The notes under the pieces were generated by a model. It did not search any database and was not told the origin of the DNA. It saw nothing but the letters and a program-made list of their open reading frames with translations. This document shows, one piece after another, positions 1 to 7,605 of a DNA stretch of 19,450 bases (the stretch's first letter is position 1; each line of letters begins with the position of its first letter). The stretch covers positions 1-19,450 of the forward strand of contig CAUZIY010000046.1 in NCBI GenBank assembly GCA_963579995.1. Reading direction: 5' to 3'. The stretch is from UBA6626 sp963579995 (lineage in GTDB: Bacteria; Planctomycetota; Phycisphaerae; Phycisphaerales; Phycisphaeraceae). The position numbers and the translations under genes were made by a program.

Positions 1-1
1 T

Positions 2-1624
2 ATTCGTGAGGCGGCAACCATTCAATACCGACTGCGAGGACTTAAGGGACAAGACGCCACGCTTCATGTTCAACCCATGATGACTCTTCGCGATTTCCAT
101 GGCCTGCTGCATCGCAATCACACAAGCCCCTTCACATGTAAAACAACCGACGAACATGTCACGGTGACCAGCGGTAATCACCAGGTTACTTTGGCTTGTG
201 ACCGGGGAACTTTTGTCGGCGAAAAAACATGGTGGTCAAACCTGCACTACCCCGCTGATTCAGACCGTGGGCAAGAGGATCATGAAGACTGTTTTGTTCC
301 CGGTCAGTTTGAGATCGAACTCGACGGTGGAATCAATAACCACGAGATCATGCTCACTGTCGGCTTGGGCAAAATACCCATCCCACCAGAACCACAGGTC
401 AAAACACGAAGTAGCCACCTCACGAATATTTTCAATCAGAACAATTCAGATGACACACCACCTGCACTGTTGATTGCCGCCGATGACTTTGTGGTTGATC
501 GGAAATTTAACGATCGTGTCCAGTCAACCATTCTGGCCGGCTATCCATGGTTTTCTGATTGGGGACGCGACACCTTTATCGCCCTTCCTGGTCTTTTGCT
601 TGCAACAAAACGTTTTAATGAGGCGGCAGAAACCCTGTCCGTATTTGCTGACGCAATTCACGATGGCCTGGTGCCCAATCGGTTCGACGATTACAACAGT
701 CGATCTGCCCATTACAACACTGTTGATGCAAGCCTTTGGTTTGTTTATGCGGCCATTGAATATGTCACACAAAGCCAGGACCGTGGCGCGTGGGACAACT
801 GGCTTCGGCCCGCAGTGACACAGGTGCTCGAAGCATATATCAAGGGCACGCAGTTTGACATTGCCATGTCAGGCGATGGACTGATCACGGCTGGCACCTC
901 TCACACCCAACTCACATGGATGGATGCGGCATGCGAGGGCAAGGTGTTCACGCCACGATGCGGCAAGGCTGTGGAGATTAACGCCCTGTGGCACCATACG
1001 CTGCTGGCAACTGCTGAATTGATCGCAGATGATGACGCCAGAACAGCTGACCACTACAGACGTTTAGCCGGGCGCACACGCAGAGCATTCCTGAAATTAT
1101 TCTGGAACAATTCCGCTGGCTACCTCCATGACCATGTGTGGGTGGATGCCGAAGGGAATGAACACGTCGATACGACATTTCGGCCGAACCAGATTTTCAC
1201 CGCCATGTTACCCTACTCGCCAATCCCGCGAACCAAACAAAGCAAGGTCGTACAAGCCGTTGGCAAACGACTGCTGACTCCTTATGGTCTGCGCACCTTA
1301 CCGATCGACGATACAAACTATCACGGGTCGTATAGCGGCCCACAACCAGAGCGTGACGAGGCATACCATCAAGGGACCGTCTGGCCCTGGCTGATTGGAC
1401 CCTACGCCGAAGCAGTCCTGCGGGTCGGCCAGTTCAAACCTGATTCCATTGTCGCTGCAAAAAATGCAATTCAACCGCTCATTGACTTTGCAAACGGGGA
1501 AGGCCTGGGCCAACTTCATGAAATTCATGAGGGCGATCCGCCCCACCGGCCCGTTGGCTGCATCGCCCAAGCATGGTCAGTTGCTGCGATCCTCCGCGTG
1601 CTGCAGTTGATCCGCGATCATTAG
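2..1624 (+). CDS. Glycogen debranching enzyme (GH133-like), 5'-truncated by the window edge
   Basis: The reading frame is open from base 2, so the ATG at 77 is internal. The codons before it encode a stretch ending in HVQP, followed by MMTLRDFH, which matches the N-domain/catalytic-domain junction of bacterial and archaeal amylo-alpha-1,6-glucosidases (usually L-x-P-L-V-x-x-R-D-x-H). About 540 residues are present. Visible catalytic-domain signatures are GYPWFSDWGRDTFIALPGL, the VPNRFDD and YNTVDASLWF segments, GTSHTQLTWMDA, VEINALWHH and the late HQGTVWPW motif of the (alpha/alpha)6 barrel. The family hydrolyses alpha-1,6 branch points of glycogen or limit dextrin in the cytoplasm. The C-terminus looks intact; the missing N-terminal domain lies upstream of the window. 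It converges on mqnD, with 148 bp between the two stops. The family call is firm; exact substrate preference cannot be read from the sequence. Confidence 0.93.
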   Translation: MREAATIQYRLRGLKGQDATLHVQPMMTLRDFHGLLHRNHTSPFTCKTTDEHVTVTSGNHQVTLACDRGTFVGEKTWWSNLHYPADSDRGQEDHEDCFVPGQFEIELDGGINNHEIMLTVGLGKIPIPPEPQVKTRSSHLTNIFNQNNSDDTPPALLIAADDFVVDRKFNDRVQSTILAGYPWFSDWGRDTFIALPGLLLATKRFNEAAETLSVFADAIHDGLVPNRFDDYNSRSAHYNTVDASLWFVYAAIEYVTQSQDRGAWDNWLRPAVTQVLEAYIKGTQFDIAMSGDGLITAGTSHTQLTWMDAACEGKVFTPRCGKAVEINALWHHTLLATAELIADDDARTADHYRRLAGRTRRAFLKLFWNNSAGYLHDHVWVDAEGNEHVDTTFRPNQIFTAMLPYSPIPRTKQSKVVQAVGKRLLTPYGLRTLPIDDTNYHGSYSGPQPERDEAYHQGTVWPWLIGPYAEAVLRVGQFKPDSIVAAKNAIQPLIDFANGEGLGQLHEIHEGDPPHRPVGCIAQAWSVAAILRVLQLIRDH

Positions 1625-1772
1625 CCATGGACCTCTCTGGAAATTCCAGGTGGCATCGATATCCGCCGAAAGGGTTGACAACCGCCCGCACCCCCGTCAC
1701 ACACCTCCTGCACCACGAGCTAAACCGCCGGAATTGAAAACCCGGATCGATGATTGCATATCCAGGCAATTT

Positions 1773-2696
1773 CTAACCTGGCTCAACCATATCGATCGTA
1801 CCACATGACGGAGTGATACCGGCCTCGGCCGCCTCATGCAGAAGAAGGTCCACAGCACGGCGCCCATCATCACCGTAGTTGATGGTCCAGTCATTGACAT
1901 ACATACCAACGAATTGATCCGCAAGGTTTGATGACATGTCCCGAGCAAAATTCAGCGCGTAGGCCACCGCTTCATCACGATGGTTCGGATCGAGCGCATA
2001 TTGGATGGACCGGAGCAAGACAGTACATATTTGGCGCATGGTTGAATCACCCAGGTCGCGCCGAATGCAGTTCCCACCCAGCGGCAGTGGCAAGCCGTGT
2101 CTTCCCTTCCACCATTGCCCCAGGTCAACAATGCACTTCAGACCGGAGTTACCATACGTCAGTTGACCTTCATGGATGATCAAACCTGCATCGAACTGCC
2201 CGCTGGCAACGGCTGGAATGATCTGGTCAAACATGATGACCTCATGGGCATAAGTATCTTTACCGAGCAATAACTGCAAGGCTAAATGCGCCGAGGTTCG
2301 CTTACCGGGAATTGCAATTCTCATCCCTGAACGCAGGTCATCCAGTGTTAGATCTCTTGATGCCACGACCATCGGACCATAACCGTCACCCATAGATGCG
2401 CCGCACGTGGTCAACGCGTAATCATTGGCCACATACGTGTACTGATGAATTGAGATCGCGGTAATTTCAAGTTCCGCACGCTCCGCCCGATCATTAAGGG
2501 ACTGAATATCTTCAAGTACATGCTGGAATGCAAACGATCCGGTATCAATTTTGGGCCCATCGGTGAGCATTGGGGTCTGGTGCCCGCCATTACCCGGAGC
2601 TGACGCGAGGGGGTACCACATGAACGCATCATCGGGATCAGGAGAGTGACCGATTCTGAGAAGTCGACGTTTACTGGAGATGGCAGTACTGGTCAT
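1773..2696 (-). CDS. mqnD: 1,4-dihydroxy-6-naphthoate synthase MqnD (futalosine menaquinone pathway)
   Basis: A 307-residue protein of the MqnA/MqnD periplasmic-binding-like fold. It converts cyclic dehypoxanthine futalosine to 1,4-dihydroxy-6-naphthoate, a late step of menaquinone synthesis that does not use isochorismate. Diagnostic features are RIGHSPDPDDAF near residues 14-25, the GYGPMVVA segment, LIIHEGQLTY with the family's catalytic His at about residue 175, and GLPLPLGGN near 201-209, which separates MqnD from MqnA. Many MqnD proteins carry SPCPNDTF where this one has SPDPDDAF, so it belongs to a divergent branch. The ATG at 2696 is preferred: it lies 7 bp after the stop of the upstream lipoprotein gene, has a weak GAG element just before it, and puts the first family motif near the N-terminus. 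A start at 2753 would add 19 unlike residues and overlap the lipoprotein gene. No other menaquinone gene is in the window. Confidence 0.9.
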   Translation of the reverse strand: MTSTAISSKRRLLRIGHSPDPDDAFMWYPLASAPGNGGHQTPMLTDGPKIDTGSFAFQHVLEDIQSLNDRAERAELEITAISIHQYTYVANDYALTTCGASMGDGYGPMVVASRDLTLDDLRSGMRIAIPGKRTSAHLALQLLLGKDTYAHEVIMFDQIIPAVASGQFDAGLIIHEGQLTYGNSGLKCIVDLGQWWKGRHGLPLPLGGNCIRRDLGDSTMRQICTVLLRSIQYALDPNHRDEAVAYALNFARDMSSNLADQFVGMYVNDWTINYGDDGRRAVDLLLHEAAEAGITPSCGTIDMVEPG

Positions 2697-2703
2697 TGCT
2701 CGT

Positions 2704-3324
2704 CTACGAATTATGGGCCTGTTCAATGATCTTGTGAAGTAATCGCTGTTCAAGTTCTACGTCACGTTTGACCGGACGCCAATAGTCAGCAGCAATACCA
2801 CGACGCTTCCACTCCGTTGGCAAAGCAGAAAGATGGCCGATGACACGATGTCCAAAGGTAGAACCAGTGATGTACGCCGTTGGTTTCACATGACGTTCGA
2901 CGATCACCTCGACATGCAAGACATAATCATGCGACAGGGGCAGTGCCATGAACCCGGCGCCCGGCTTTTTGTCGGGTGGTGCCGCGCGGTCAATTTGAAC
3001 CAGAATCTGACGTCGTTCTGCGTTGACCGTGCTTTCGACGGCCTGATTTCCAGTCATATTCAGCGATGAGCCCAGCTCAAACATCGTGGGCGAATCCATG
3101 GGTTGAGTGGTCACCGTACCGAATCGATAGTCTTCCCGATCGATTTGGAAACCTTCATTCCTCAGAATCCCAATCGCGGATTCGAAGTAACGGCCATATT
3201 CACCGGACGTGATCGGGAACGGATTATCATGACGCGGCACCACAGCTCTAGGTGCGCAACCCGTGTAAACCACCAGCACAACAAAGGCAAATGCGGACAA
3301 AAGGATTTGTTTGTTGTGTAACAT
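2704..3324 (-). CDS. Small envelope lipoprotein of unknown function
   Basis: A 206-residue protein with a short hydrophobic leader and a lipobox-like VVYTGC ending at Cys23, so probably exported and lipid-anchored. The mature part holds a motif around YRFGTVTTQPMDSPTMFE, a pattern I associate with planctomycete hypothetical lipoproteins, followed by a segment rich in beta strands and charged residues. I recognise no catalytic motif. Its stop lies 7 bp before the mqnD start, so the two are probably co-transcribed, although a link to menaquinone synthesis is not implied. No clear Shine-Dalgarno sequence precedes the ATG at 3324. Two inverted repeats lie in the 95-bp gap upstream. The lipobox has Tyr at -3, which is unusual, so lipidation is likely but not certain. 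Confidence 0.7.
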   Translation of the reverse strand: MLHNKQILLSAFAFVVLVVYTGCAPRAVVPRHDNPFPITSGEYGRYFESAIGILRNEGFQIDREDYRFGTVTTQPMDSPTMFELGSSLNMTGNQAVESTVNAERRQILVQIDRAAPPDKKPGAGFMALPLSHDYVLHVEVIVERHVKPTAYITGSTFGHRVIGHLSALPTEWKRRGIAADYWRPVKRDVELEQRLLHKIIEQAHNS

Positions 3325-3341
3325 TAAGATAAGAGTTTACC

Positions 3342-3361
3342 GCCTGCACTCCAACGCAGGC
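3342..3361. repeat. Inverted repeat in the leader of the lipoprotein-mqnD unit
   Basis: GCCTGC at 3342-3347 and GCAGGC at 3356-3361 form a 6-bp stem with an 8-nt loop, 18 bp upstream of the lipoprotein start at 3324. No T-tract follows in the minus direction, so it is a poor intrinsic terminator for the UROD-like gene. It could be a leader hairpin or chance. Confidence 0.3.
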
Positions 3362-3369
3362 AAGCATCA

Positions 3370-3383
3370 GTGTTGCGCAACAC
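3370..3383. promoter_or_regulatory. Perfect 14-bp palindrome, candidate operator
   Basis: GTGTTGCGCAACAC reads identically on both strands with no spacer. It sits in the 95-bp gap between the UROD-like stop (3420) and the lipoprotein start (3324), about 46 bp ahead of that ATG. A perfect symmetric site here fits binding by a dimeric regulator. No regulator gene is adjacent, so its owner is unknown. Confidence 0.35.
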
Positions 3384-3419
3384 CTTGGATTGACCTGCCT
3401 GAGTCTGCCAACGAATTGA

Positions 3420-4634
3420 TTAATTCGATGCACTGGCGTTGCCGGACGGCTGAAGAGGACACTTCCCCTTATTAACAAAGAAATCCGACATCTGCTTAAT
3501 ACGACTTAATAAGCTGGGAGGCATGGCCTGGTCGGCGATACCCGCAATGAAGTTTTGTCCCGGCGTAATTTCACGCAGGATCATCTCCATGTGTTCTTCA
3601 AGCTTTTCATCATCGAAATATTTTTCCAACAGAATACTAGGCACACCGCCCCAGATAGTCATCTTATTGCCCCAGTGCCGACGTGACTTTTCAAAATCGC
3701 ATTTCACCAGTGGCTGTGTAGCCAGGCAATCCGCGACGTCGTAGCCGCCTTGAAGAACATGATCTAGGAGAAGTGCCAAGTTCGAATCGCCATGGAATGC
3801 GGTCCATTTATTGGCCTCATGCATGCGTTTGTTGAATTCGATGATATAGGGCATGAAGTATTTTTCAAAAATCTTTACGGGTGTGATAGCCGTGTCGAAG
3901 TGAATGCCATGCATGAAGAATTCAGCCGGCGAATTGGCTGCGACCTCCCACATCTCACGATACTTTTCGTTGGCAACCTCAGCCGCATGATCGACCACCT
4001 CCGGTTTGTCCATTATGTGGTAGTAGGTGTTCTCATAGCCCACCCAATTCAACATCAAATCATGAATCGGCAATTCATGAATGATGACGAGCGGCAGACC
4101 CTTGTCGCCAAGCTCACGATCAAATTTCTCGTAATAGCTGTAGGTTGGCTCGTAGACCCGGTGCCGAATCACCTCTTCATAAATAGCGTAGTCATCGAGC
4201 GTCTTGACAGGAAACTCTCGAATCATGGCTTTGATGCCACGTTCCTCATCATCCTCCGCAAATTTACGCTCCATATGGAGCGTGCCACTGGGCGCTCGCC
4301 ATTCGTCGTACAACCAGTACCCCTCACGCCACCGAACGTGCTCGACAGGCTTCCGATAGTACATGTGAAAGATCTGCGACCGAGGATTCGGGTCATCGTC
4401 AGGATGAGGAGCCTGGGACATTTCCTTCGGATCATGTGCAATTCTTGCTGACACACCCATCCCCATATCAAGCTGCATTTGTTCCAGAGATTTACCCGCA
4501 ATTTCTTCGGGAAAATCGTTTTGATATTCACGAGTTTGATAATAGATGTTCAACCGGCAAACAATGGGAATGCGATCCGGCATTTCACCACGCAGAACTG
4601 TCCGGAATCGCTCACGATGGGTCATCTCACTCAT
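3420..4634 (-). CDS. Uroporphyrinogen decarboxylase-superfamily protein (not HemE)
   Basis: A 404-residue protein with the TIM-barrel URO-D/methyltransferase fold. It begins MSEMTHRERFRTVLRGEMPDR, the usual opening of this superfamily, and ends with VWGG-like IWGGVPSILLE and the GQNFIAGIADQAMPP stretch expected for the last strands. The HemE substrate signature (an RQAGR-type motif after the first strand) is absent; the equivalent region reads PIVCRLNIYYQTREY. In cobamide-dependent methyltransferases of the fold (MtaA type) zinc is held by H-x-C; here the matching strand reads FHGDSN, with His281 and Asp283 and no Cys. The reaction is therefore unknown. The ATG at 4634 is chosen because AGGTGA lies 10 nt upstream and the family start falls there. 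The open frame reaches further upstream, but the added residues look like leader sequence. It lies 145 bp downstream of the propeller gene on the same strand. Confidence 0.82.
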   Translation of the reverse strand: MSEMTHRERFRTVLRGEMPDRIPIVCRLNIYYQTREYQNDFPEEIAGKSLEQMQLDMGMGVSARIAHDPKEMSQAPHPDDDPNPRSQIFHMYYRKPVEHVRWREGYWLYDEWRAPSGTLHMERKFAEDDEERGIKAMIREFPVKTLDDYAIYEEVIRHRVYEPTYSYYEKFDRELGDKGLPLVIIHELPIHDLMLNWVGYENTYYHIMDKPEVVDHAAEVANEKYREMWEVAANSPAEFFMHGIHFDTAITPVKIFEKYFMPYIIEFNKRMHEANKWTAFHGDSNLALLLDHVLQGGYDVADCLATQPLVKCDFEKSRRHWGNKMTIWGGVPSILLEKYFDDEKLEEHMEMILREITPGQNFIAGIADQAMPPSLLSRIKQMSDFFVNKGKCPLQPSGNASASN

Positions 4635-4644
4635 GCTGATAAAC

Positions 4645-4650
4645 TCACCT
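4645..4650 (-). promoter_or_regulatory. Ribosome-binding site of the UROD-like gene
   Basis: On the minus strand the sequence is AGGTGA, 10 nt before the ATG at 4634. It decides between that start and the longer open frame reaching 4814, which would overlap the end of the propeller gene. Confidence 0.6.
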
Positions 4651-4657
4651 TTCAATA

Positions 4658-4665
4658 CCCCCCCC
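4658..4665. repeat. 8-bp C/G homopolymer in the leader of the UROD-like gene
   Basis: Eight consecutive C on the plus strand (G8 on the coding strand) lie 23 bp upstream of the start at 4634, just ahead of the ribosome-binding site. Slippage here would change leader length. Tracts of 6-8 G or C occur several times in this window, so this may only reflect base composition. Confidence 0.5.
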
Positions 4666-4729
4666 GTTTCACACTGTATATGTTCTTTAATCGACCAACT
4701 GGCAATTTGCTGCCGGACTGCACCCGGGA

Positions 4730-4745
4730 CATATAATATAACAGC
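4730..4745 (-). promoter_or_regulatory. AT-rich element, candidate promoter or operator of the UROD-like gene
   Basis: On the minus strand this reads GCTGTTATATTATATG, 95 bp upstream of the start at 4634, with -10-like hexamers such as TATATT. A TTGGTG lies 18 bp upstream of the TATATT and could be a -35 box. It matches 13 of 16 positions with the element at 6481-6496, which lies upstream of the neighbouring propeller gene. Either a shared promoter core or a shared regulator site would explain this. Confidence 0.35.
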
Positions 4746-4779
4746 ACTCAACCAATTACACCAACGCCATGAACCAATG

Positions 4780-6309
4780 CTACTTGCCCATGTGTGATGC
4801 ATCACGCAGCGCAAACACCTTGGCGTTATGCATCCACAGACGAAGACGCACGGGATCCTTTACTTGCGATGGAAGTTTCGCCAGGTTGTACCGATTCCCG
4901 CCAGTTGTCCACTCCAATGGATGGTCAAGTGAATCACCATCGATCGGCACTGCATCATCCTTGGTAAATCCTTCAATCGCCTTGCCGTCAAATGTCACAA
5001 CTTCGGCACGGATCGTGCCAACCGATACATGTTTATAGTACGCCATGCCCATTGTGGTTGCGTTGAGAAAAAGATTCGGGTCTAGATAATCCATGGGCAC
5101 CAGTTCAATCACCCCTACTTCTCGCTTACGGCTTGGCTCCATTGCCACAAAACGATCACGCCGAATTGACCCCAAGCCAATCTGCATCGTGAATCCCTTA
5201 CGCCAACCCCTTAGCCGCCCATCGCAGTAGATACGAACCTCATCTTTGGCCTGAACCATGTGACATGAAGTCCGATGCCCCGTTGTCGAGAAAAGACCTT
5301 CGATCCGAGACGCGGGCATGAACGCTTCGCGATCTCCAACACGCGTGAAATGCACACCGTCCCTACTGGTCAACAACTGGATATCATTGATCTGCGGGCC
5401 TTCATCAATCGGCCCATCAGGTCCAGTCTTGTCTCGTTCAGCAAAACCCACCGCCCCCCCCACTCCCTCAAGACCAGAACCGTCGGCGTTGTAGTAATGT
5501 TCAATACGAAAATATGAAAGCAAGCCAATAAAGATCCCGTCATAATAGGTAATGGCGAGCTGCTGAATCTGCCCATCGTCCTCGCCGTCCTCATCATCCA
5601 TACGCAAAAGCTCTCGGGCTGGCCCCCACTCAATAAAGTCCGGAGATTGAACATGCGACCAGGTTCGGATCCGCTGGCCATATGCATTGTCGATGGTGCG
5701 ACGCACATAAGCATGAAACACCTTGGCCCGTGGATCCCACACAGCGCACTGAGTAGCATCCGCCTTTCCGCTGAAAGCGGGCTGACCCTTGGACGGACTC
5801 CAATGAATCCCGTCAGGGGAATATGCCACATAGTCATGACGGAAACCAAGGTCAGCCGAATCCTCCGGATGTTCCCGACAGTAAGAGTTGAAAAGAACAA
5901 GATACCGCTTACTAGGATCACAGTTTGGATCCGGATTGCGCAGGACACTGGGACCGGTCACGGTGAAACCTGATCCAAAGACGATATTGGTCTGCTTGAT
6001 ATCCTCGTAAGGATTATGGTCAAACAGGGGCTTATACCACTCGATTCCATCCTTGCTTTCAGCATAAGCCATGAATTTCTCAGCGGGGTAGTTCTTACCG
6101 ACCGACATGTACCACATTTGATACAGATCCCGGTCTGTGTCGTAGTATGCCGTTCCAAGCAGGCATACACCGCCCTGTTCCCATGGATAATCTTGTTTAA
6201 TCAGCGGGTTATCGGGGTGCATCTCAGCTCGCTGGACCACACGACGCATATTACCCATAGACGAGACATAGCGATCATCCAGGAACAGCTCCATTCCTTC
6301 AAATTCCAT
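4780..6309 (-). CDS. Five-bladed beta-propeller glycosidase-like protein with C-terminal beta-sandwich
   Basis: A 509-residue protein with no signal peptide, so probably cytoplasmic. The first ~390 residues show propeller repeats of the S-x-DG-[IV]-x-[WF] type seen in GH32/GH43/GH130-like folds: ESKDGIEWY, YSPDGIHWS, SPDFIEWG and TSRDGVHFT. The last ~110 residues, from about GVIELVPMDY to RLRLWMHNAKVFALRD, match a beta-sandwich with a GKAIEGFTKDDAVPIDGD element that I know from PVC-group glycosidase-like proteins. The GH32 nucleophile motif WMNDPNG is absent and I cannot assign catalytic acids, so hydrolysis is a guess from fold. The ATG at 6309 is preferred over the upstream open frame because the conserved ELFLDDRYV start follows it and an AGAAAG element lies upstream. 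It precedes the UROD-like gene. A G8 tract lies within the coding region at 5454-5461. Confidence 0.75.
   Translation of the reverse strand: MEFEGMELFLDDRYVSSMGNMRRVVQRAEMHPDNPLIKQDYPWEQGGVCLLGTAYYDTDRDLYQMWYMSVGKNYPAEKFMAYAESKDGIEWYKPLFDHNPYEDIKQTNIVFGSGFTVTGPSVLRNPDPNCDPSKRYLVLFNSYCREHPEDSADLGFRHDYVAYSPDGIHWSPSKGQPAFSGKADATQCAVWDPRAKVFHAYVRRTIDNAYGQRIRTWSHVQSPDFIEWGPARELLRMDDEDGEDDGQIQQLAITYYDGIFIGLLSYFRIEHYYNADGSGLEGVGGAVGFAERDKTGPDGPIDEGPQINDIQLLTSRDGVHFTRVGDREAFMPASRIEGLFSTTGHRTSCHMVQAKDEVRIYCDGRLRGWRKGFTMQIGLGSIRRDRFVAMEPSRKREVGVIELVPMDYLDPNLFLNATTMGMAYYKHVSVGTIRAEVVTFDGKAIEGFTKDDAVPIDGDSLDHPLEWTTGGNRYNLAKLPSQVKDPVRLRLWMHNAKVFALRDASHMGK
5454..5461. repeat. 8-bp C/G homopolymer inside the propeller gene
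   Basis: Eight C on the plus strand encode part of GVGGAVGF on the minus strand. The frame is intact here. A one-base slip would truncate the protein roughly midway. It is seen directly; whether it varies is unknown. Confidence 0.6.
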
Positions 6310-6636
6310 AATGCAATTCTTTCTTGTTAATTCAAAAGTCCGTGGTCCGAAAATTTTCACCGACAATACCGTCGAATACACCATACACATTCAAATATCG
6401 ACAGCATGATCTACGCCAATCCCACATCTATTAATACCCATGACCTACCTACGGCCTCAGATTCACCAAAATCTCATAAACATTTATAATAACAGCTTAC
6501 AGCTCGCTCTTGAACCGGGGCACCATAGCAAACAAGCAGCCATTCATCCAAGCAAATAATCAAAGGAAGCAAGCAAGGAGCTGTCGGTTGACTGGGGGCA
6601 TGGCAATCACCACGCTTCTTCTATCTGAAAACTTCC
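6310..6636. other. 327-bp intergenic region between the dehydrogenase and the propeller gene
   Basis: No credible gene on either strand. It holds the AT-rich element at 6481-6496, a 10-bp palindrome GAAAATTTTC at 6349-6358 (40 bp upstream of the propeller ATG) and a short direct repeat GTCCG just beside it. No clear intrinsic terminator for the dehydrogenase is visible. It most likely contains the promoter of the propeller gene. Confidence 0.6.
6481..6496 (-). promoter_or_regulatory. AT-rich element, candidate promoter or operator of the propeller gene
   Basis: On the minus strand this reads GCTGTTATTATAAATG, 171 bp upstream of the propeller start at 6309. A TTCAAG lies 17 bp upstream of the TATTAT, an acceptable but weak promoter geometry. 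It agrees at 13 of 16 positions with the element at 4730-4745 ahead of the UROD-like gene. Confidence 0.35.
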
Positions 6637-7605
6637 CTATTTTCGATTGGGTCTGGAAAAATTCGCGTAATTGCAAGCCGCCTCGCCGATCAGGACACCC
6701 GCCACATCTTGGCAGACGCTCTGAACCACGCGGACCTGAGCCTCACGTGTAAACGCGCCAACATGCGGGGTAAGAATCACATTTGGCATCCCAGACAATT
6801 GATCACGTCCGGGCGGTTCCACCTGGCGCACATCAAGTGCAGCACCAGCGAGCTTGCGTTCGGTAAGCGCGCGAATCAACCCATCTTCACAAACCACCTG
6901 GCCACGCGAAGTATTGATGAAATACGCAGTAGTTTTCATCTTGGAGAACATTTCGTAACCAAGACTCTGGTGTGTTTTCTCAGTCGCGGGCAGATGGCAT
7001 GAAATGTAATCGCTGCGGGAAAATAGTTCTTCCATATCAACCATCTGACCACATACCTGCGTCACTGCGGCCGCGTCAGGATGAACAAACGCATCATGTA
7101 CCAAGATGTCCATGCCAAAAGCCCTGGCTCGCATCGCCGTCAGGAAACCAATACGCCCCATTCCGATGATACCACAGGTCTTATTGAACAATTCGCCGCC
7201 TGTAAACTCATGGCGCAACCAGTCGCCACCCTTTGTACTCGCATCGGCAGGACAGATATTTCTTGCCAGACCCAACATCAAGGCCAGTGCCAACTCTGCC
7301 ACCGACACGGAATTCTGATCTGGCGTGTACGCAACCACAATACCAGCCTTGGATACTGCCGCCAGATCAATATTATCTAAACCTACCCCGGCACGGCCGA
7401 TGACACGAAGATGATCTGCAGCTGCCACCAACGCCCCATCAACCTGCGTCTGGTTACGAACAACCAAAGCCTTGAACTGGCTGATGACCTTCAAAAGTTC
7501 TTGGGGCGCCTCATGAAGATCTGGCTCAAACACAACATCAAACGCTTTTCTCAAATCGGTCATGCCATCACCAACGATGTTTTCGGTAACGAGTATGTCA
7601 GACAT
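6637..7605 (-). CDS. D-isomer-specific 2-hydroxyacid dehydrogenase (phosphoglycerate dehydrogenase-like)
   Basis: A 322-residue NAD-dependent dehydrogenase, full length for the short form without an ACT domain. The Rossmann motif GMGRIG is at 148-153, with the NAD-ribose acid Asp171 at the end of the next strand. The catalytic triad is visible: Arg234 in NTSRGQVV, Glu263 in VEPP and His281 in LTPHVGAFT. The N-terminal half carries RAGVGLDNID and the hinge segment NSVSVAELALALML. The family interconverts 2-keto acids and D-2-hydroxy acids in the cytoplasm; 3-phosphoglycerate, glyoxylate, hydroxypyruvate or a sugar-derived acid are all possible, and motifs do not choose among them. It lies 158 bp downstream of the NagB-like gene on the same strand. 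No strong ribosome-binding site precedes the ATG at 7605, though the family N-terminus fits this start. Confidence 0.88.
   Translation of the reverse strand: MSDILVTENIVGDGMTDLRKAFDVVFEPDLHEAPQELLKVISQFKALVVRNQTQVDGALVAAADHLRVIGRAGVGLDNIDLAAVSKAGIVVAYTPDQNSVSVAELALALMLGLARNICPADASTKGGDWLRHEFTGGELFNKTCGIIGMGRIGFLTAMRARAFGMDILVHDAFVHPDAAAVTQVCGQMVDMEELFSRSDYISCHLPATEKTHQSLGYEMFSKMKTTAYFINTSRGQVVCEDGLIRALTERKLAGAALDVRQVEPPGRDQLSGMPNVILTPHVGAFTREAQVRVVQSVCQDVAGVLIGEAACNYANFSRPNRK

Noticed and set aside
77..1624. ATG at 77 as the true start of the debranching enzyme
   Set aside because: The frame is open to base 2 and the upstream codons encode family-like sequence (HVQP before the RDFH motif), so the gene begins outside the window.
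1637..1649. CTGGAA-a-TTCCAG palindrome between the debranching enzyme and mqnD as a terminator
   Set aside because: The arms are 6 bp with a single-base centre, too tight to fold as a hairpin, and no T-tract follows on either strand.
1762..1780. CCAGG/CCTGG inverted repeat at the mqnD stop as a terminator
   Set aside because: Only a 5-bp stem with a 9-nt loop, overlapping the stop codon and with no U-run.
3792..4451. A 219-codon plus-strand frame inside the UROD-like gene
   Set aside because: It is antisense to a well-supported gene and its translation has no family features.
3420..4814. UROD-like protein as HemE in haem synthesis, or with a start at 4814
   Set aside because: The HemE arginine motif is missing and the extra 60 residues look non-coding; they would also overlap the propeller gene, while a good ribosome-binding site precedes 4634.
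5370..5948. A 192-codon minus-strand frame inside the propeller gene
   Set aside because: It is an out-of-frame shadow of the propeller coding sequence, whose repeats are in the other frame.
6349..6358. GAAAATTTTC palindrome upstream of the propeller gene as an operator
   Set aside because: A 10-bp AT-rich symmetric site is common by chance; noted in the intergenic entry but not claimed.
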